In this document: positions 63,888-64,000 of the stretch, piece by piece | How positions within the stretch are numbered: the first letter of the stretch is position 1 | Layout: each line of letters starts with the position of its first letter | Assembly: GCF_900240385.1 (NCBI RefSeq) | Contig: NZ_OEQH01000004.1 | Coordinates: 186,001 to 250,000, forward strand | Direction: 5' to 3' | DNA from: Clostridium minihomine | Lineage (GTDB): Bacteria; Bacillota; Clostridia; Oscillospirales; Acutalibacteraceae | DNA: 64,000 nucleotides | Position numbers and translations under genes: made by a program | The notes under the pieces: model-generated | What the model was told of the DNA's origin: nothing | Seen by the model: only the letters and a program-made list of their open reading frames with translations | Database searches by the model: none

Positions 63888-64000
63888 ATGAAACTGATCC
63901 TTGCCATTGTCAGCAGTGACGACAGTGCCACGGTACAGGCCGCATTGACAAAAAAGCAATTCCCCATTACCAAACTGGCAACTACCGGCGGTTTTTTAAA
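63888..64000 (+). CDS. darA: Cyclic-di-AMP receptor protein, 5' part cut by window edge
   Basis: The visible start MKLILAIVSSDDSATVQAAL plus TKKQFPITKLATTGGFL matches the PII-like DarA/PstA/YaaQ family, which binds c-di-AMP (full length about 110 residues). AGGAGG 8 bases before the ATG. Only 37 codons are inside the window. Confidence 0.85.
   Translation, partial: MKLILAIVSSDDSATVQAALTKKQFPITKLATTGGFL

Overview
The window reads as chromosome from an anaerobic, spore-forming member of the Clostridia (Bacillota). Support: AGGAGG-type ribosome binding sites before most genes, perfect or near-perfect sigma-A promoters, sporulation/germination genes (ypeB, ytaF), a ClpE-type Clp ATPase, a GntR/XRE/ROK regulatory style, a bacillus-like yaaO-yaaQ pair at the right end, and no respiratory genes. 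Gene order and the moderate GC suggest an Oscillospirales-like gut or rumen organism; that last step is inference. Most genes lie on the minus strand up to about 52 kb, after which the plus strand dominates.

Layout. 0-4.5 kb: greA (cut by the window edge) and a cell-division/wall-remodelling operon ftsE-ftsX-M23 endopeptidase-S41 protease-like protein. The S41 protein appears to have lost both catalytic residues. 4.6-11.6 kb: a PucR/CdaR-type regulator, diaminopropionate ammonia-lyase, a formate/nitrite-type channel with a long leader, and a polar amino acid ABC importer with its own strong promoter. 11.8-13.5 kb: a GNAT enzyme, a four-gene tRNA cluster (Gly, Arg, His, Gln) and a small membrane protein. 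13.5-22 kb: Clp ATPase, pgsA, cvpA, a DUF5711-type protein, truA and the energy-coupling factor module ecfT-ecfA2-ecfA1. 22-26.6 kb: an rRNA methyltransferase-like gene, glmM and ruvC-ruvA-ruvB.

26.6-27.5 kb holds a 117-bp tandem repeat array with internal hairpins. 27.5-30.4 kb: the biotin operon bioY-bioD-bioA, driven from a consensus promoter lying inside a perfect 39-bp palindrome that looks like a BirA operator; BioY would use the ECF module encoded 8 kb away. 30.5-33 kb: ypeB and a DUF4349 lipoprotein. 33.4-41.8 kb: a complete arginine pathway from N-acetylglutamate onward, argG-argH-argC-argJ-argB-argD-argF, with ARG-box-like sites before argG.

42-47.8 kb is an accessory stretch: flavin reductase, an XRE-DUF1232 fusion, ytaF, a DUF4261-type protein, a decayed second copy of the flavin reductase 3' end, a 577-bp element with matching inverted ends, and a small XRE regulator facing a small unknown gene across a hairpin operator. 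47.8-52.2 kb: a TrpXYZ-like ABC system with two tandem paralogous binding proteins that share a leader motif. 52.4-55.8 kb: thioredoxin, CoA-disulfide reductase-rhodanese and a Crp/Fnr regulator. 56.4-60.3 kb: malate/lactate dehydrogenase plus malic enzyme and a convergent ROK regulator, with a 14-bp motif shared by both promoters. 61-64 kb: tRNA-Arg(CCG), a GAF/HD-GYP phosphodiesterase, an Orn/Lys/Arg decarboxylase-family enzyme and the start of a cyclic-di-AMP receptor gene.
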